From NCBI RefSeq assembly GCF_047495875.1, contig NC_092458.1:106704227-106768226 (forward strand): a stretch of DNA of 64,000 nucleotides. Reading direction: 5' to 3'. Both the position numbers and the translations under genes were made by a program. Below, one piece after another: positions 49,281 to 60,571 of the stretch (position 1 is the stretch's first letter; each line of letters begins with the position of its first letter). This stretch comes from Pithys albifrons albifrons. Taxonomy: Eukaryota; Chordata; Aves; Passeriformes; Thamnophilidae. The notes beneath the pieces are model-generated. The model searched no databases. It saw only the letters and a program-made list of their open reading frames with translations, and was not told the origin of the DNA.

Positions 49281-52200
49281 TTATTTGTTTGTTTATGTGT
49301 TGCTTTTTCGTTTTTGTTTTCTTTTTCCCCCTCCTTTCTGATAGGTTTATGAAGTAAGCTTCAAAAACACAAGTCACATGCAACTTAGCCAGAAATGTCT
49401 GCCTGTGGCCTTTTGTAAGCTGTGCATTGTGTTCTGGAGTAGGTAGCTGAGTGTCAGCATTGATGGATGAGTTGCAGCAGACCAGCTCTGTGTTGCAATA
49501 TCCTGCTTCTTGCGGGGGACCAGCCTCTTTGGGATCCCTTGCCACTGGGCTAGGCTTACTCTGGCACCTGAGCTGCCTTGGCTCTCTCCTGTACCCGTCA
49601 GTCTGCAGGGCAGACAGACCTTTCTCTAAACACCACCATGCTCAGGTTGCTGTCGTTTGTGCTCATGCCGTCCTCTCCTGGGGGGACATGTCTGTCAGGG
49701 CTGGATGGGACTTTCTTCTCAACGTGCTTCCCTTGAGCTGGGTGAACACTGCCATGTAGCCAGCACTGCCCAGGATTTGGTCTTTCATGTGAAAATGCTT
49801 TGCCACAGAGTTTGAGGTGTCCAACATCTGTGTCTCTCCTAGCATGATGCACAGCCTGCCTTGCCGCCTCCTCGAGCAGCTCTCTATGTGGATATGAAAA
49901 TCTCTGTGACATTTCCACACCTCATTTCAGCAGATGCTGGAAATATTGCATTCCCCCTTGATATCTATTACATACCATCCCAAAGCTACTCGTTGTCATG
50001 AGGTGGTATTGCATGGTCTGGGTGAGTCACAGATTCCCGGACTGGAGAATCCCATGTGAAATCTGAGGAGCGAAGGGACACTGAGATGAGGTGTCTGAAA
50101 TCCCCCTTTCCACACCCCAGATGGAAGGTGTAGGAACAGCCTCCCCTTCCTTATGTGCCTCTGGGATCACTATTAACAACAGTAATAAGTCTCTTAAAGG
50201 CTAAAGTAAATCTAGATAGTCTCTGCCAGGAGAATAGTTGTTTTTTTCCTTCCCCACTCAGTTGTTGGTTTACTAACATTTCAGTCCAGTGGTCTGTCAG
50301 ATCTTATTCTCACAGGAAAAACTGTGTCTTGTGCCTGCTGTGCTGTTGGTTCTGCGTTCTCATCAAATTTATGTGACACAGGATTTACCAGTGACTCGGA
50401 GTTTCTGTGCTTTTGTAAAATGGTATATTTTGCATTGCTTTGAGCTGTTTCATCAGCTGTTACAGATTTGGGTTTCTACAGTGGTTTTCAAATCCTACTA
50501 TTAAGCTGCTAAAATAATCAGGAAGTTTTGACTGTTCTGTTTTGGGTCTGTTCCTTTCCACTCAACCCCTCCCGTCCCATCCCCATACTGAAGAAAACAA
50601 CACCTCTTTCTATTGTCTAAAACTTCTCTTAAGAAAGTCAGATCAGGACTGGCTTTGGCAGTACACAGATTAACGAAACTCTAGGGAGAAGGCTTTTCCA
50701 TCTCATATGCTCGTGCAGAACTTGGTCGTGAAGCTGTGGCTGTTCCTGATCCTGCCATTATCCAGGGGGATGTTTCATAGAGGGAGGGATGCTGTGGGAC
50801 CATGCCAGCCTGAAAGGAACAGCCCTAACTCAGGGTGGGGGATGCCAACTCTGTGCTGGGGTCAGGGCCTTGGGAGCCTCTCCAGATTTCCTGGCAGGAG
50901 CAGGAGCTCCTGCTGCTTCTGCAACATGATTCCCCATGTGCCCTCTCCTGACCGAGCTGTTTAAAAGGGATAGGGTATCCTTCCCGTGTTTAAAATGTCT
51001 TTTGGAGTCAGTCAGTAAGCCTTAACGAAGGAGTGAATAACGTGCCAAGCTCCTGGGAAGAAGCCTATTTTTGTTTTCTCAAAGTGGTATCGTACCATTG
51101 GAGGAGAGGAGCCTGATTTATTTTATTTCAATGATTTAACTATAAAAAAGGCTTCTGGATTCCCAGGTTCTTTTGAGTGCAACCATGGAATAATTTTATT
51201 GCTGAGTTTTGCTCCCCCATCTGATCACTTTTGCTTTTTATTTTTTGGTCTAAATTACATTTGCAAAAGAAACCTTTGAAATGTCTTGACAGCCGGAATC
51301 AAAACTGTGAAGAGGTCTCAGCTGCTCCATTCATCTCAACAGATTTCTGACTTAAAGTGTGGATTTCAGAAAGCAAAGCACTTAAATACTTGATTCTCTT
51401 AAAGCACGTGCTTAAGTACCATTGAAGTACGCTCAGGTTTGTGCAGGGGATTTGGTGCCCAGGGCTGTTGAATCAGACCTGTTTCACTGCTCGTAACCTT
51501 AACAGAAAGTGTCAACTGAAGTGCTTTTACCACCATCTTAAAAACATCTTTCCTGCTTGCTGAAATCAAAGATTTACAAACTGAGCTTCGTAACAAAATA
51601 ATTCGGGGACAGCAAGTCTCCTTTTCCCCGACTCATGCTTAGTTCACTGCAAGATTCTGCTTCAATTTTCCAGCGCATCTGGGAATTTTTGTAGAGACCT
51701 TAATTTCATTGTGTTCTGCAACAATTCACTGCAGTCAGCTTTAAGGATGGGGAATCACTTAAAATCCTGTATTTTAGGTAGTTACTCAGTGCTATTAGTG
51801 GAGCTGCTGAGCAACACACAACCTTTAATATGTTTATCCTCAATTATCTTTCTGAAATTTGCATCTATTATTACTCCATCTGGGAAAACACGGTACAGAG
51901 ACGTAAAACCAGAAGTCAGACAGCCTGTCTGCAGCACAGGGAGTAATTGGACCCCTGGATCCCAAGCTGCCACTGTAATCACTGTACTGCATTCCTCAAA
52001 TCTGTAATAATTAAAATGACTGAGCCATTGGTTGATGTGGTGGGCTGGGGCCTTTACGTTTGGGTATATGAGAACAGGAAGTCAGTGAGCTAATGAGAGA
52101 CTTTTTCTGACTCTTCAGTAGTTGCTAAGCATTGGAACACCAAATTTATTAAATATCTGAAGATTTTTATTTCCCAGACCAGTTCGATTTTAGCTCTACA

Positions 52201-55200
52201 AATTCATGTTTTGATGCATCTCAACTTAAAAACGGAACATAAAATGGTTACAGGAATTTAATAGTCAAGAAAGAACTCTGAAATGCAGTTGATAAAATGC
52301 AGTTGATCTTTGTGAATGTATACAAATGCCAACCTCTATTAATAAATCAAACAAAGTGTGTGAATTTGGTAATCTCTTTGCTAATAAATGTTTGCTTGGG
52401 CAATCTGCTAACCACTGCTAGTTTCCAAAAGGAAATGATTCCTATAAGATTTTTTCTCGTAGTCTTAATTCAAGATCATAGGGAAGACATCTTGTTAATA
52501 TCCAGTTTTATGGGTTATTTCCAATAAATTGTGTAACCCTTCAACTTATAAATACTAGTCTAGTACGCTATAATACTAGTAGTTGTTAATTTACTTTGGC
52601 TCTCTGTTCTATTTAGCAAAGGGATTTAACTAGAAATACTAGTCTGGGATATTGGAAAAATGTCTTAGGGATGTAATTTTGCTAGTTTCAGTTGTGAACT
52701 ATTTTTGGTTTCTTAAATGGTGGGAACTGAATATCTGTTGGGTGAACTAGAAGTCTGCTGTTTGTTTACAGTCTCCAGTTAGGTTTTTACAATTGAGATC
52801 AAAGAATTCTTTAAAAATCAAAAGTATACGTTCATGAGCAAAAAGGCATTGGCTCAGTTGTTGTGTTTTAACATACTTGTTCATGTATTCTCAAGTTTCA
52901 TTATCTTTTGCAGCAGTAATACTTTTCTAAGCAAAGGATGTCAAAGTTTGTTGCTATTGTTACTTAAAAATCTTTGTGGTGAACAAGTATATTTGTAGTT
53001 TGCAAGCAAAGAAAAACTCCCAACAACTGCAAAAAAAATAGAATTAATATACATGGTTCAGTGTACATTTTGATATTCTCTTACCTGCCCTATTCTGCAC
53101 ACAGTTTCTCCCTGGGCACATTTTAAAAGGCTGTAGGATCAATTTCTCCTGGTATGCTCCACTTGGGGAGTGTCTCACCAGGTTACAGCATTTGTGCTGT
53201 GGATTCTGCTGGTGGTTTAGTTTTGTCTGGGTAAACATGTTTTAATGAGCTATAATCAGTGGGTGCTCTTGGAGGGTCTCAAAATAGTCTCAGCAAAACA
53301 AGTGGGTTATTTATTTCTTAGCATACAGAAGTCTGGGAGAAAATAGTAGAAGTTGCAACAAACAGTGCATTTACAGTAGTCAAGAAAGCACATCAACTTA
53401 TCAATTTATGTTTTCACAGTAACTAAATATAATTTTTATGTGTAGAGATTCATAGAACTTAGCAATTTATTCAGCCCTTACTGGGACATGTGAGCTCTGT
53501 TGCCGTATGGCTTCTCCTTTCTCTTCCTTCTTCCCTTTTTCTTCCTGTTCTTCTGCTTTTTTCTTTTCTCTGTTCTGGTAATTTCTTGAATAATATTTAA
53601 CATCAAGAAAAATTAACGTTTCAGTGAGGCCAGAGAAGTTCTTTGGTACAGTCTCTGTTTTTAAAAGGTTGCTGAATGGTTGCCTTAGTGTCCAGCTGAA
53701 CATTACTTTGCAGAGCTGGTTTGGTTTCCACATGACTGTGCCTCAGATAGTAGAAGAAAATCATTCTTGGTTCAAAACTTGCTGCAAGTGCCTGGTTATG
53801 GGACTGCCTTCAAACCCTGGAATTTACTGCCTGGTTTCCCATCACAAATAAGGTGTAGGACTAGAGACAGGTTTTTAAAACTGTAATTTTAGTTCTTGAC
53901 AGATGACTTCTTCACATTTGTGTATCGAACATTAAATCAAGTAAGATTTTATAGCACTGTAATACCTGTTGCAGCACTAGATCAGAAGAGGATTTTAAGA
54001 GGGATTGCTGATGTTAAGTGCTTTTCAGGTTTAAAGAAGGTTCCTCTGCATCAACTTGATTTCTGTAAAATTGTCAGGATTTCCATAGCACTGAGTAATT
54101 AAAGTAAAATAAAAAGTGGCAAAACACTTCTTAGAGTAGTTATTGTATGTAGACTGTATTGGCTACAAGTGTCATCTCCTACAACAGGCTTTTGGAGTAC
54201 CTGAGGGGTTTGCATAAATACATTGTCTTTTTTGAATTTCTCAAAGCTGTAATTAATGAAGTTGTACTGAATAGTGGCTTAATGGTGCATTTGTTTGGGA
54301 CTTGCATCTTAAAGGTGACCTTCAAAGCAAACTTGTATCAGACAATAAGAAATCTTGACAAAAATTCAGTACTATTGTCTTAAATGCAACACAGAGAGTA
54401 TCAAGTGCTACTCATTCCTTTTTAATAGCATCATGCTGTCAGCTTAATTACATTTTGAAACAGGAAAATGTGGCTGCAAATAAACACTTTATTTTTAGAA
54501 GCTGGAAAAAGGTGTTTTCCAGATTAAGTGCCTTCCCACATGTTTGAGGAAGTAAGTCTGTCTGTGTTGATGTTACTATTGCTGGATACTTGATGTATTC
54601 ATTGGAAATTAATTTTTTAAGGATTTGTTATTTGTGATTTTAGTCTATGTTGGGTCAAAACTCTGCAAAAGCCCACCCAGAGGTGCACAGGTTTTTGAAG
54701 GAACAATAAGATGATTAGTAATTTTCAATTAGATGAATCCACATTTAAGTTGTTACATATTTGAATGAACACATAAATGCTGGCTAATGTAGGCATGTAT
54801 TTCTGAGGGGAGTACTGAGACCTCAGTAATAGCTATCAGCTTTTCATTTGATATTTAAATACGTGGATATACACATTTGCACTACAATGCATTGCTGGAT
54901 TGTTTTACTTTGGGGGTTTTTTTTGAGGTAGCTCAGTTTTTAGTGTTTCTCTAAATGACTTAAAGCCTAATAAGGGAGTATTTGCACAGAGGGATATATG
55001 GGCTGTTAACTTTATTTAATTTTTCTTCTCATTCTTTAGTTTTTTCAGATATGATGTTTTTCTGGCACCTAGTTGCCTGTAGGTTTTGAATTAAAAAACA
55101 GCCTTTGGGAAATCAGTCATAAAATATTCATTCACTTTAAGGAGGCAAGGATTTCATCTGTGTACATCCTTTTTAAACTTGTAAATACAAGTTTTCAATG

Positions 55201-55680
55201 GGCTTTTAGTCTATGAAGGCAAATTGCAGAGTTAAATATGCAGAAAGACACTTACCTTTGCTCATGTTGAATATTTATGCCAGTTTAGAACTGCAAGAGG
55301 GAAGGAGGAGACCTGTGTGGTGTAATGGTAGCAGTATTGAACTGTTGTGACAACTGTTCATGCTTTCATTGACCAGCTTCACAACTAAAAAGAGAAGAGA
55401 TGCATCTTGCACAAGCAAGTATAAAACTTTGTCTTAGAGTTGTTTTCACAAAAGCCTTTAAATTAGTTATAATACATTTTGCCCATTGCTTGATTTTTAG
55501 TTTCTTCTGGAAGGTGGTCTTTGCTTATGTGTCCTTAATCTCTACCTAAGACAATGTGTTGGGGGGGGGTTGGTGGTTTGGTTTTTTTTTTCCTAAGAAA
55601 GAAAGGAAAAGAAGTCTTAAGCACTTAAAATGTATCCTAAATATTTTCTTTCTGTTTTGTGTTTCACACTTAGGAATTTT

Positions 55681-55785
55681 ATGTGCTTGGTGGAGATGGA
55701 AAAAGAAGAAAAGCAAGCCAGCTTCCTGGAGAAAGAAGGCAGTACATACTTAATGGAACTTTATTTCTGTGGACCCATGTTTTGA
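55681..55785 (+). other. Candidate upstream ORF 1 in the NRIP1 leader (34 codons)
   Basis: An ATG eight bases after the proposed acceptor opens a 34-codon frame ending in TGA. The first ATG has a poor context (T at -3, T at +4). A second in-frame ATG at 55696 has a strong one (G at -3, G at +4) and would give 29 codons. The peptide is rich in Lys and Glu and matches nothing I recognise. The ORF ends 255 bp before the NRIP1 ATG, which leaves room for reinitiation. It counts as a uORF only if the 55673 acceptor is used; a regulatory role is inference. Confidence 0.4.
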
Positions 55786-55836
55786 GTGCTCCTCCTAGAC
55801 ATCGTTCATAAATATTCTAGATATCAGCAGATTGAT

Positions 55837-55938
55837 ATGATTGGAAGCCTGACTCATCAAACAGTATACACTGGGAGAAGCTTTCTTAGAATAAGACATT
55901 TTCTATTGTTTCTGAAAGTCTGTGAGAAAACACTATAG
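55837..55938 (+). other. Candidate upstream ORF 2 in the NRIP1 leader (33 codons)
   Basis: An ATG with G at -3 starts a 33-codon frame ending in TAG at 55936-55938, 102 bp before the NRIP1 start. It does not overlap uORF 1 or the main frame. The peptide is basic and hydrophobic in its second half and is not recognised. As with uORF 1, it lies in the mRNA only if the terminal exon begins at 55674. Confidence 0.35.
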
Positions 55939-56040
55939 ACATCTACCTGTTTTTTTTCTTAATTCTGCCTCTCAATTATTCAGCAAAGCTAATCTTTGAA
56001 GTGAGTAGAACCAGAGCCTTTTTGGAAACTTTTATTGAAC

Positions 56041-59000
56041 ATGACTCATGGAGAAGAGCTTGGCTCTGAGATGCACCAGGATTCTGTTGTTCTAACTTAC
56101 CTAGAAGGATTACTAATGCATCAAGCAGCAGGAGGCTCAGGTACTGCAGTTGACAAAAAGTCTACTGGGCATAGCGGAGAGGATCAAAACTTTAAGATTT
56201 CAGGAAATATATTTCCCAGCTGTCAAAGTAATGGTCCAGCTCTTAATACAAGTACATATCGGGGATCTGGCATGCTGCACCTCAAAAAAGCAAGACTGTT
56301 GCAGTCTTCAGAAGACTGGAATGCAGCAAAGAGAAGGCGGTTGTCTGATTCCATTGTGGATTTAGATGGGAAAAAGGAAGCTTTGTTGGCTGGCATGGTT
56401 GAAAATGTGCCTAAAGGCAAACAGGATAGCACATTACTTGCCTCTTTGCTTCAGTCATTCAGCTCTAGGCTGCAGAGTGTTGCTCTGTCACAGCAGATTA
56501 GGCAGAGCCTTAAGGAGCAAGGGTATTCCCTTAGCCATGATTCCTTACAAGTGGAGAAAGATTTAAGGTGCTATGGTGTTGCATCCAGCCACCTGAAGAC
56601 TCTGCTGAAGAAGAGCAAAGCAAAAGATCAGAAGCTGGACAACAGCTTGCCTGATATAACAAAGAATCTGCCCAAAGAGAGGTTTATAGAATCCCCTCAT
56701 GCGGTGCAGAGTGGCCCTAAAGTGATAAATGAGCCTCTGTCATGTGCTGCAAGATTGCAAGCTGTTGCAAGCATGGTGGAGAAACGATCCAGCCCTGCTG
56801 CTTCCCCGAAGCCCAGCGTAGCGTGCAGCCAGCTCGCCCTGCTCCTTTCCAGCGAGGCCCACTTGCAGCAGTACTCCAGGGAACACGCTTTGAAAGCACA
56901 AAACGCCAATCAGATTGCAAGTGAGAGACTTGCAGCCATGGCCAGATTGCAAGAAAGTGCTCAGAAAGACATAGGCCAATACGGTCTGGCAAAAGGAATG
57001 ACAAGCCATCTCAATGGTCAGGCAGGATCATCACCCAAACCAGTATCTAGCAAAAGCAATATGGCACCATTTCAGAGTTCGGTGGGAATCATGCATTCAC
57101 CTCCCAAAACTGTGGGATACAAAAGTACTGTGGAAAGGAGTAACCTGAAAACCTCTCCCAGCAACAGTTTGCTCTTGCATTTGCTGAAGAGCCAGAATAC
57201 CACCAAGCATGTGAAAGGGCGTGAGCAGAGTGAGAGAGTCAGCATTTTTGAAGACAGTAGCACACCAACAACTGTTGATGAGTATTCAGACAACAATCCT
57301 AGTTTTACAGAAGACAGCAGTGATGATGAAAGCTCCCATTCTAACTGTCTTCCTATAGACTTATCCTTCAAACAGAGGACAGATAAACCAGATGCAGGTC
57401 CACCTGCATCCCTGGATAACCTGACTAAGTCCTTGCTTAATAACTGGGATCCAAAAGTTTCCTGTACAGAAAACAAGGAAGAGAAAGACACTCCCAAAGC
57501 TTCCAAGCTGAATCCCCATCAGAAAGTAACACTGCTTCAGCTGTTACTTGGGCATAAGAGTGAAGAACAGATAGACAAGAGTAATGACCCTCAGGAACCA
57601 CACAGTGCAGCTGATGTGGCAAAATTCACTGTTCAGACTGGGAAAAGGACTCCTGTTACTGACAGTCCCAGTGCAAATCGAATGACTCCATTAAGCACTC
57701 CACCTTTGCTGGCTTCTGCAAAAGCAGACTCTCCTATAAATCTCTCACACCCATCGCTAGCCATCAAGCGCAGCTCACCACCATATGCCTGCAGCATCCA
57801 GCCAGACAGACTGATGAATCCTGCATCCAAACATCTGATAGACCTGTCTAAAAGCAAAGAGATTCAAGGAGCCAAGCTGAGCAGGAATGACAGTCCCCAA
57901 AACTCTTCAGCATTCAGTGCCAGCAAGCTGTTGCAGAACCTGGCTCAGTGCGGCATGCAGACTTCCATGTCGAGTGAAGAACAAAGAGCCAGCAAACAGC
58001 TGCTAGCAGGGAACATGGATAAACCTGTAGGCTTGATTGATAGATTGAACAGCCCTCTGCTTACAAATAAATTGAGTACCCATGAAGAAAATAACAAAAT
58101 ATTCAGTTGTCAGCCTGCGCCCGTGGAACAAGGACTTCCAGGTTCGGAAATAGAAAATCTCCTTGAAAGGCGCACTGTCCTTCAGCTGCTTCTGGGAACT
58201 CCCAATAAAGGTAAAAGTGAAAAGAAAGAGAGGATGCTTTCAAGAGATGAAAGTTCTCAAGAACAGACAGATAAGGCTTTGAATGAGCAAATATTGACGG
58301 TGAAAATAAAAACTGAACCATCTGAAGATTCTAATGTTCCTTATAATCCAAATGCACAAGTAAGAGAGTGCAAGAGTAATAAATTTCAAGGATTTGTTCA
58401 TTCACTGCAGAGAAACACAGCTGCTTCTCCACCATCTGAGGAGTTGAAGTCTGAGCCTCTTTCACCTCAAGATTTCTCTTTTTCCAAAAATGGCCTCCTA
58501 AGTAGGTTGCTGAGACAGAATCAAGATGGTTACCCTGCAGATGAGCTGGACAGGAGTCACCGAAACAATGAGCTGACACACCTTGAATCTAAGAGTCTTT
58601 GCACAGTACCGAAGAAGAGGAAGCTTCACACTGAACCTTTGGAAAGCCCATTAAAAAAGATGAAAAATAATGTGTCTGATGCTGCAAACAATCACACTTC
58701 TCCTTCCGAGGCACTGTACGGGCCTTTGCTTAACCAGCAAGAACTGAAATTCAGCAGAAGTGATGCTGAATTTAAATATGCTGTAAGCCATGGTTCAAAT
58801 AGTGAAACTGAAAATAGGAGTTGGTCTAGAGATAGTAAAGGCTTTAATGTGTTGAAACAGCTGCTACTCTCAGAAAACTGTGAGAGAGATCTGTCACAAC
58901 ATAGGAATAACGTACTAACGGAGGGCAAGAAAAAAGGAAACAAAACCAGTGCAACAATTAATAAACCTGAATTCACCATTTCTTCAGTGAGATCGTTGAT

Positions 59001-59526
59001 GGGAAGCCCTGTGCAACAGAACAATTGTGTAGATCATAGAACATTTCAGTATCCTGTAGCAGTAAAGAGCCCTGCCAGTTCCCCCTTCCCTGAACATTTG
59101 GGGAATACGCTATCTAGGCTTGAGCCTGACCAGTTTAGCATGTGTTCCATGCCCAGTGAAAAAGGGCCCATCAGATGGGTGATCACAGGTATGGACAAGA
59201 ATGATTATGAGAAGGACTCTCCGAGACTGACCAAAACCAATCCAATATTGTACTACATGTTACAGAAAGGCGGCAACTCTCTTAGTAGCCAAGAAGCACA
59301 TGACAAAGAAATTTGGAATGAACCTTCATTTACTGAGAGTTCAACTCATGTTACAATCAAAGAGGAGTTGCCATCTGACACAGAGCTTAAAACTTCTTTT
59401 AGTAACTTAAGAAGCCCTTACAACAGCCATATGGGGAGTAACACCTCTCATCAACATGGTGGTGTGAATGGAGAAGTGCATGGACTTCTGGAAAAAGTGC
59501 GAACAATCAAAAAAGAGCCAGAATAA
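56041..59526 (+). CDS. NRIP1: NRIP1 / RIP140, nuclear receptor corepressor (complete, single exon)
   Basis: This 1161-aa frame closely matches RIP140, from the MTHGEELGS start to the IKKEPE end; human RIP140 is 1158 aa and its coding region also lies in one exon. RIP140 is a nuclear coregulator that binds agonist-bound receptors (ER, RAR/RXR, PPAR, ERR) and represses through CtBP and HDACs, with roles in ovulation and fat metabolism. LxxLL boxes are visible at residues 21-25, 133-137, 185-189, 265-269, 378-382, 498-503, 714-718, 820-824 and 938-942, plus the C-terminal LYYML box at 1070-1074. CtBP-type motifs are PIDLS (438-442), PINLS (565-569), IDLS (600-603) and RDLS (949-952). Basic NLS-like stretches are KRRR (97-100) and PKKRK (857-861). 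SUMO-type sites are K757 (IKTE), K803 (LKSE), K1107 (IKEE) and K1157 (IKKE). I chose the ATG at 56041 (A at -3); the frame is open 6 bp further upstream only through a TTG. No frameshift or truncation is seen. Confidence 0.98.
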   Translation: MTHGEELGSEMHQDSVVLTYLEGLLMHQAAGGSGTAVDKKSTGHSGEDQNFKISGNIFPSCQSNGPALNTSTYRGSGMLHLKKARLLQSSEDWNAAKRRRLSDSIVDLDGKKEALLAGMVENVPKGKQDSTLLASLLQSFSSRLQSVALSQQIRQSLKEQGYSLSHDSLQVEKDLRCYGVASSHLKTLLKKSKAKDQKLDNSLPDITKNLPKERFIESPHAVQSGPKVINEPLSCAARLQAVASMVEKRSSPAASPKPSVACSQLALLLSSEAHLQQYSREHALKAQNANQIASERLAAMARLQESAQKDIGQYGLAKGMTSHLNGQAGSSPKPVSSKSNMAPFQSSVGIMHSPPKTVGYKSTVERSNLKTSPSNSLLLHLLKSQNTTKHVKGREQSERVSIFEDSSTPTTVDEYSDNNPSFTEDSSDDESSHSNCLPIDLSFKQRTDKPDAGPPASLDNLTKSLLNNWDPKVSCTENKEEKDTPKASKLNPHQKVTLLQLLLGHKSEEQIDKSNDPQEPHSAADVAKFTVQTGKRTPVTDSPSANRMTPLSTPPLLASAKADSPINLSHPSLAIKRSSPPYACSIQPDRLMNPASKHLIDLSKSKEIQGAKLSRNDSPQNSSAFSASKLLQNLAQCGMQTSMSSEEQRASKQLLAGNMDKPVGLIDRLNSPLLTNKLSTHEENNKIFSCQPAPVEQGLPGSEIENLLERRTVLQLLLGTPNKGKSEKKERMLSRDESSQEQTDKALNEQILTVKIKTEPSEDSNVPYNPNAQVRECKSNKFQGFVHSLQRNTAASPPSEELKSEPLSPQDFSFSKNGLLSRLLRQNQDGYPADELDRSHRNNELTHLESKSLCTVPKKRKLHTEPLESPLKKMKNNVSDAANNHTSPSEALYGPLLNQQELKFSRSDAEFKYAVSHGSNSETENRSWSRDSKGFNVLKQLLLSENCERDLSQHRNNVLTEGKKKGNKTSATINKPEFTISSVRSLMGSPVQQNNCVDHRTFQYPVAVKSPASSPFPEHLGNTLSRLEPDQFSMCSMPSEKGPIRWVITGMDKNDYEKDSPRLTKTNPILYYMLQKGGNSLSSQEAHDKEIWNEPSFTESSTHVTIKEELPSDTELKTSFSNLRSPYNSHMGSNTSHQHGGVNGEVHGLLEKVRTIKKEPE

Positions 59527-59575
59527 ACTGCAGCCTCCTCAGTGAGTTTACAATCAGCGGTTTTGAATCTTTGTT

Positions 59576-59604
59576 AAAAAAAAAAAAAGAAAAAAAAAGA
59601 AAAA
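59576..59604 (+). repeat. Interrupted poly(A) tract in the 3' UTR
   Basis: Thirteen, nine and five adenines separated by single Gs lie 50 bp after the stop codon. No target-site duplication or other retroposon sign is visible. It is a possible internal priming site for oligo-dT cDNA, which could create false transcript ends. Confidence 0.85.
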
Positions 59605-60565
59605 TTAGTATGAACTTGACTACTGTATAAATTGAGCATGATTTTAAAAAAAGCATGGTTAATTGAAACATGTTTTCATTTGATAAACTTTTTATTTTTC
59701 TGGTGATGTTATTTAAAATACATGTAGATAAAATTTGCTTTACAGTAGATTGTCACAAGGAAACTAGAAAGGTTGTAATTTGTACAAGACGTTTCTGTAT
59801 ATGTATCAGATTAAGTTATGAGTACTCTTTGATCAGAGTCTTATTTGGATCTGCAAGTTTTTGGTATAACAAAGTATAAGCATACAGCCTAGGTGGTGGT
59901 AATGCTGCGTTTCCTCCCTCCCTGTAAAATAATCCTTATTTTTTGAAGCCTGAGCATAGAGACAGTGTACTTTTTTTTTGAATGTTTATCATGTTTTGTG
60001 ACATTTTAAGAATAACTTTTAAGAAATGGAGCAGTCCGTCCAAGGTATTAGCTCATCATATTGGAAAACCTGCGTCAGTGTTAATAATTGAAGTGCACTG
60101 AAATGTATTTTTTAGTGCTTCCAAAATTTGTATTGTTATTTTTAAATCTTGTTTGTGTCCTGCCAGAATAGTGGTGTAAAATCTATTTTTCTTCCTTACC
60201 CTGCTCTTGACAAATGCCTTCCTCAGAATTCTTAGCCATAGTTATGAGTTACTAATTATGATTAAGGGTTTTATCTAGGTCTTTATAAAAAAGGCAGATT
60301 TTCATAGGCCGTGCAAGTACTGCATGAGTCCTTTTGTCAGCACATTCCTACCCCTTCCCTACTGAAAAGGGGAAAGCCAAAATGCCTCTTGGAGTAGTGT
60401 GATTGAGAAGGCTTAGTGCATACGTCTAGTGAGGAAAATGGTGGAAAGCTTGTGAAGTGGATGAGTGGAATTGTCTGTTCAGCACCATCCTGCTTCCCTG
60501 CAGAACACCATCAACTACACTGAAGCAGCACATCAGACTTCCACTCAAAGATGGAATAGGATTTT

Positions 60566-60571
60566 AATAAA
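60566..60571 (+). terminator. Poly(A) signal AATAAA (proximal candidate)
   Basis: A canonical hexamer lies about 1.04 kb after the stop codon, followed within 10 bp by a GTGT segment. It could give a short NRIP1 3' UTR isoform. The downstream element is weak, so use is uncertain. Confidence 0.35.

Larger units (their letters stand above)
41327..55673 (+). other. NRIP1: Probable last intron of NRIP1 (14.3 kb)
   Basis: The stretch lies between the donor of the candidate 49-bp exon and the acceptor of the coding exon. It contains the DR0 element, the TTTGG tract, an AT palindrome, a GC-richer patch at 49.42-49.92 kb and a tRNA-like A-box near 55318. No coding gene is recognised. Intron status depends on the candidate exon being real. 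Confidence 0.5.
55674..56040 (+). other. NRIP1: NRIP1 5' UTR portion of the terminal exon, with splice acceptor
   Basis: A good 3' splice site ends at 55673: a T-rich tract from about 55641 followed by CACTTAG, with a possible branch point (CCTAAAT) about 35 bp upstream. The roughly 367 bp between it and the NRIP1 ATG would be 5' UTR. This fits the known NRIP1 architecture of noncoding 5' exons followed by one exon carrying the whole reading frame. A weaker alternative acceptor ends near 55983 (TTATTCAG), which would leave only about 57 bp of leader and remove both upstream ORFs. The choice between them is inference. Confidence 0.6.

Noticed and set aside
55844..55857. 14-mer GAAGCCTGACTCAT shared with 10265-10278
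   Set aside because: Several shared 14-mers are expected by chance between distant sites in 64 kb, so the match alone is not evidence of a common element.
56035..56040. NRIP1 frame extended two codons upstream to a TTG
   Set aside because: Vertebrate initiation at TTG is unlikely, and the ATG at 56041 matches the conserved RIP140 N terminus and has A at -3.
57072..57506. 144-codon antisense frame inside NRIP1
   Set aside because: It is a shadow of the NRIP1 coding frame.
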